The position numbers and the translations under genes were made by a program. The notes below the pieces were generated by a model. That model ran no database searches. It saw only the letters and a list, made by a program, of their open reading frames with translations, and was not told where the DNA came from. Below, one piece after another: positions 5,421 to 7,518 of a DNA stretch of 7,518 nucleotides. Each line of letters starts with the position of its first letter. The stretch's first letter is position 1. The stretch covers positions 1 to 7,518 of the forward strand of contig JAUWGG010000045.1 in the NCBI GenBank assembly GCA_030606525.1. Direction: 5' to 3'. This DNA comes from Methanobacteriota archaeon. GTDB taxonomy: Archaea; Thermoplasmatota; Thermoplasmata; JAUWGG01.

Positions 5421-7277
5421 TTATTCTTTCTTTTCTTCTTTATTTACTTCTTTATAATCAGCATCTACGTAATCCTCGCCCTTATTTTCTTTGCCTTTTT
5501 CTTCTTCTTCCCCTTCTTTTTGGGCTTGCTGGGCAGCTTGCTGATACAATGAAGTAGCAATTTCATGCGAGATCTTAGTAAACTCATCCATCTCTTTCTT
5601 AATTTTATCTATTTCGTCACTTTTTAACGCATCTTTCAATCTCTTTATGCCATCGTTCATCTTTTCCTTTTGCTCTGCAGTTATCTTATCTCCAGCTTCA
5701 TCGAGAGTTTTTTCAGCTGTGTATATCATCGTTTCAGCTCTGTTCTGTATTTCAGCTTTTTCACTTCTCTTTTTATCCTCTTCAGCGTATTTATCTGCAT
5801 CTTTGACCTTCTGATCAATCTCTTCTTTTGAGAGATTGGTTGTGGCCGTGATGGTTATCTTTTGTTCTCTATTAGTGGCTAAATCTTTTGCGGATACGTC
5901 CACTATGCCATTTGCATCTATATCGAAAGTTACTTCGATTTGAGGTATGCCTCGAGGAGCTGACGGGATTCCTGTTAAATGAAATCTCCCTAAAGAGATG
6001 TTATCAGCTGCCATCGGTCTTTCCCCTTGAAGAACGTTGATTTCCACAGTTGTTTGATTATCGGCAGCAGTAGTGAAAATTTGACTTTTCCTTGTTGGTA
6101 TGGTTGTATTTCTTTCGATCAATCGTGTATCTACTCCCCCTAAAGTTTCTATTCCGAGGGAAAGCGGTGTTACATCCAGCAACACGATGTCTTTAACCTC
6201 TCCACTGATAACTGCACCTTGAATAGCAGCTCCTAAAGCAACGCACTGCATCGGATCCACTCCTCGCTCAGCCTTCTTTCCTGTCAACTTCTCAAATTTC
6301 TTTCTAACTGCAGGCATCCTTGTTGGACCACCTACTAATATGACCTTACTTATTTCCTTAGATTTTAGCTTAGCATCTTTGAAAGCCTGATTTATCGGTC
6401 CCTCTATCCTCTTTAATACGTCTTCTATCAATTCCTCAAGCTTCGCTCTTGTCAATGTCATCTCAATATGTTTTGGCTCAGAGCCAACAGATGCAATAAA
6501 AGGCAGGTTGATGGTTGTTTTAACTGTGCCACTCAATTCAATTTTAGCTTTTTCAGCAGCATCCCTTATTCTCTGCATGGCAACCCTGTCCTTGGACAAA
6601 TCGATTCCGTGCTCTTCTTTAATTTCATTAGTGATGTGATCCATGATCTTTTTATCCATATCACTGCCACCAAGGTTCGTATCACCGCTAGTAGATATCA
6701 CTTCAAATACTCCATCCCCTATCTCCATGATCGTCACATCAAAAGTGCCTCCGCCAAAATCTAAAACAATAAGCTTCTGTTCTTCGGCTTTGTCCAAACC
6801 AAAGGCAAGAGCAGCTGCTGTCGGCTCGTTGACGATCCGCAATACCTCTAAGCCAGCGATTTTCCCTGCATCCTTTGTCGCTTGTCTTTGATTGTCGTTA
6901 AAATAAGCTGGTACTGTGATCACCGCTTTCTTCACTTCTTCACCCAAATAAGCTTCTGCATCTGCCTTTATCTTTTGAAGGATCATCGCTGAGATTTCTT
7001 GCGGTGTGTACACCTTATCATCGATCGTTATCTTGTAGTCAGTGCCCATTTTTCTTTTGATGCGCATGATCGTTCTTTCAGGATTGGTCACCGCCTGCCT
7101 TTTTGCAGGTATTCCTACTAATCGTTCACCATCCTTGGTGAATGCTACTACAGATGGAAACATCTTTCCACCAAATTCGGTACCCTCAGCGCTTGGTATT
7201 ATCTGTGTTTTTCCTCGTTCCATATAAGCTGCCTCTGAGTTCGTTGTGCCCAAATCAATGCCGATTATTTTGCTCAT
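5421..7277 (-). CDS. dnaK: DnaK, Hsp70 chaperone (618 aa)
   Basis: DnaK binds short hydrophobic stretches of unfolded proteins in an ATP-controlled cycle in the cytosol, with DnaJ and GrpE. The nucleotide-binding domain (about 1-365) shows GIDLGTTNS (6-14), VLDFGGGTFDVT (171-182) and ILVGGPTRMP (313-322). The interdomain linker is DIVLLDVTPLSLG (363-375). The substrate-binding beta domain reaches to about 480, and a charged helical lid covers about 481-585. A Gln- and Glu-rich tail ends with DYVDADYKEV, close to the usual VVDADFKEV, then a Lys/Glu extension. It lacks the roughly 24-residue insert after the IKR motif (72-74) that Gram-negative DnaK has, as is usual for archaeal and Gram-positive proteins. 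The ATG shares bases with the grpE stop (ATGA), and GGAAGTGA (7282-7289) lies four bases upstream. The family is thought to have reached archaea from bacteria. Confidence 0.98.
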   Translation of the reverse strand: MSKIIGIDLGTTNSEAAYMERGKTQIIPSAEGTEFGGKMFPSVVAFTKDGERLVGIPAKRQAVTNPERTIMRIKRKMGTDYKITIDDKVYTPQEISAMILQKIKADAEAYLGEEVKKAVITVPAYFNDNQRQATKDAGKIAGLEVLRIVNEPTAAALAFGLDKAEEQKLIVLDFGGGTFDVTIMEIGDGVFEVISTSGDTNLGGSDMDKKIMDHITNEIKEEHGIDLSKDRVAMQRIRDAAEKAKIELSGTVKTTINLPFIASVGSEPKHIEMTLTRAKLEELIEDVLKRIEGPINQAFKDAKLKSKEISKVILVGGPTRMPAVRKKFEKLTGKKAERGVDPMQCVALGAAIQGAVISGEVKDIVLLDVTPLSLGIETLGGVDTRLIERNTTIPTRKSQIFTTAADNQTTVEINVLQGERPMAADNISLGRFHLTGIPSAPRGIPQIEVTFDIDANGIVDVSAKDLATNREQKITITATTNLSKEEIDQKVKDADKYAEEDKKRSEKAEIQNRAETMIYTAEKTLDEAGDKITAEQKEKMNDGIKRLKDALKSDEIDKIKKEMDEFTKISHEIATSLYQQAAQQAQKEGEEEEKGKENKGEDYVDADYKEVNKEEKKE

Positions 7278-7518
7278 TTTTTCACTTCCTTTTTATCGCT
7301 TTTACTTTTTACCACTTTTACTTTTGAAGGTCTTACGACCTTTGAATGTAATGTGTAACCTTTTTGATACTCTTCTACGATCGCACCATCTTCGCAGTCT
7401 TCTTCGATTATTTGCTCAATCGCTTCATGTTTATACGGGTCAAAATTTTCACCCAATGCTTTTATTTCCTCTAAACCATTTTTTATTAATACGCTCATCA
7501 TTTCTTTGTAGATCATCT
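7274..7518 (-). CDS. grpE: GrpE, nucleotide exchange factor of DnaK (C-terminal part, cut by window edge)
   Basis: GrpE is a dimer that releases ADP from DnaK and so drives client release. Only the last 81 or so codons are present, and the frame is open to the right edge, so the Met at 7516 is internal rather than the start. The end of the dimerising helix (IYKEMMSVLIKNGLEEI) is followed by the family's beta-wing domain: ALGENFDPYKHEAI, a short acidic turn (EEDCEDG), VEEYQKGYTLHSKVVRPSKVKV. The tail is Lys-rich and ends KEVKK. The long N-terminal helix lies outside. The TGA stop overlaps the dnaK ATG by four bases, and the dnaK ribosome binding site is within the last grpE codons, so the two are translationally coupled in one operon. 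Confidence 0.93.
   Translation of the reverse strand, partial: MIYKEMMSVLIKNGLEEIKALGENFDPYKHEAIEQIIEEDCEDGAIVEEYQKGYTLHSKVVRPSKVKVVKSKSDKKEVKK
7282..7289 (-). promoter_or_regulatory. Ribosome binding site of dnaK inside grpE
   Basis: GGAAGTGA on the minus strand differs from GGAGGTGA by one base and ends four bases before the dnaK ATG. It lies within the grpE codons for the final Lys-Glu-Val-Lys. Confidence 0.65.

Noticed and set aside
5440..5530. Biased AAG/GAA-rich stretch as a possible repeat
   Set aside because: It encodes the Glu/Lys-rich DnaK tail, which is a normal low-complexity end in this family.

Overview
This window most likely comes from a euryarchaeon, perhaps a methanogen or methanotroph-related (Methanomicrobia/Archaeoglobi-like) lineage. 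It carries a two-ring archaeal Cdc48/VAT ATPase, an archaeal-type PRC-barrel protein, an archaeal cis-prenyltransferase and a bacterial-type GrpE/DnaK/DnaJ set, as is known from several mesophilic or moderately thermophilic Euryarchaeota. Ribosome binding sites are of the GGTGAT/GAGGTG type and promoters look like archaeal TATA elements. The DNA is moderately AT-rich. The species cannot be named from the sequence alone.

Layout from left to right. Positions 1-54 hold the possible tail of a plus-strand gene that enters from outside. Positions 65-307 (minus) encode an 80-residue PRC-barrel protein that resembles the archaeal cell-division PRC-barrel (CdpB) group. Positions 324-2549 (minus) encode Cdc48, 16 bases upstream of the PRC-barrel gene and probably on the same transcript. 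Positions 2627-3367 (minus) encode an uncharacterised protein with RuvC/RNase H-fold motifs. A 126-base divergent promoter region (3368-3493) follows, then a cis-prenyltransferase (uppS) on the plus strand at 3494-4201. It converges on dnaJ (4213-5331, minus). dnaK (5421-7277, minus) and the 3' end of grpE (7274-7518, minus, cut by the window edge) complete the Hsp70 locus. grpE and dnaK overlap by four bases (ATGA).

Together the genes form a protein quality-control neighbourhood. Hsp70 with its J-protein and exchange factor binds and refolds unfolded chains. Cdc48 unfolds proteins and, judging from its C-terminal Tyr-Tyr-Arg (an HbYX-type proteasome docking tail), may feed them to the 20S proteasome. 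The prenyltransferase and the RuvC-like protein are not obviously part of this task. They share a divergent intergenic region and both look leaderless, unlike the surrounding genes, which have clear ribosome binding sites.

There is no gene-free stretch longer than 126 bases. I saw no tRNA or rRNA gene, CRISPR array, insertion sequence or long repeat. No wholly new system is evident. The most rewarding points are the uncharacterised RuvC-like protein, the PRC-barrel gene next to cdc48, the HbYX tail and the altered YGGR motif of the prenyltransferase.
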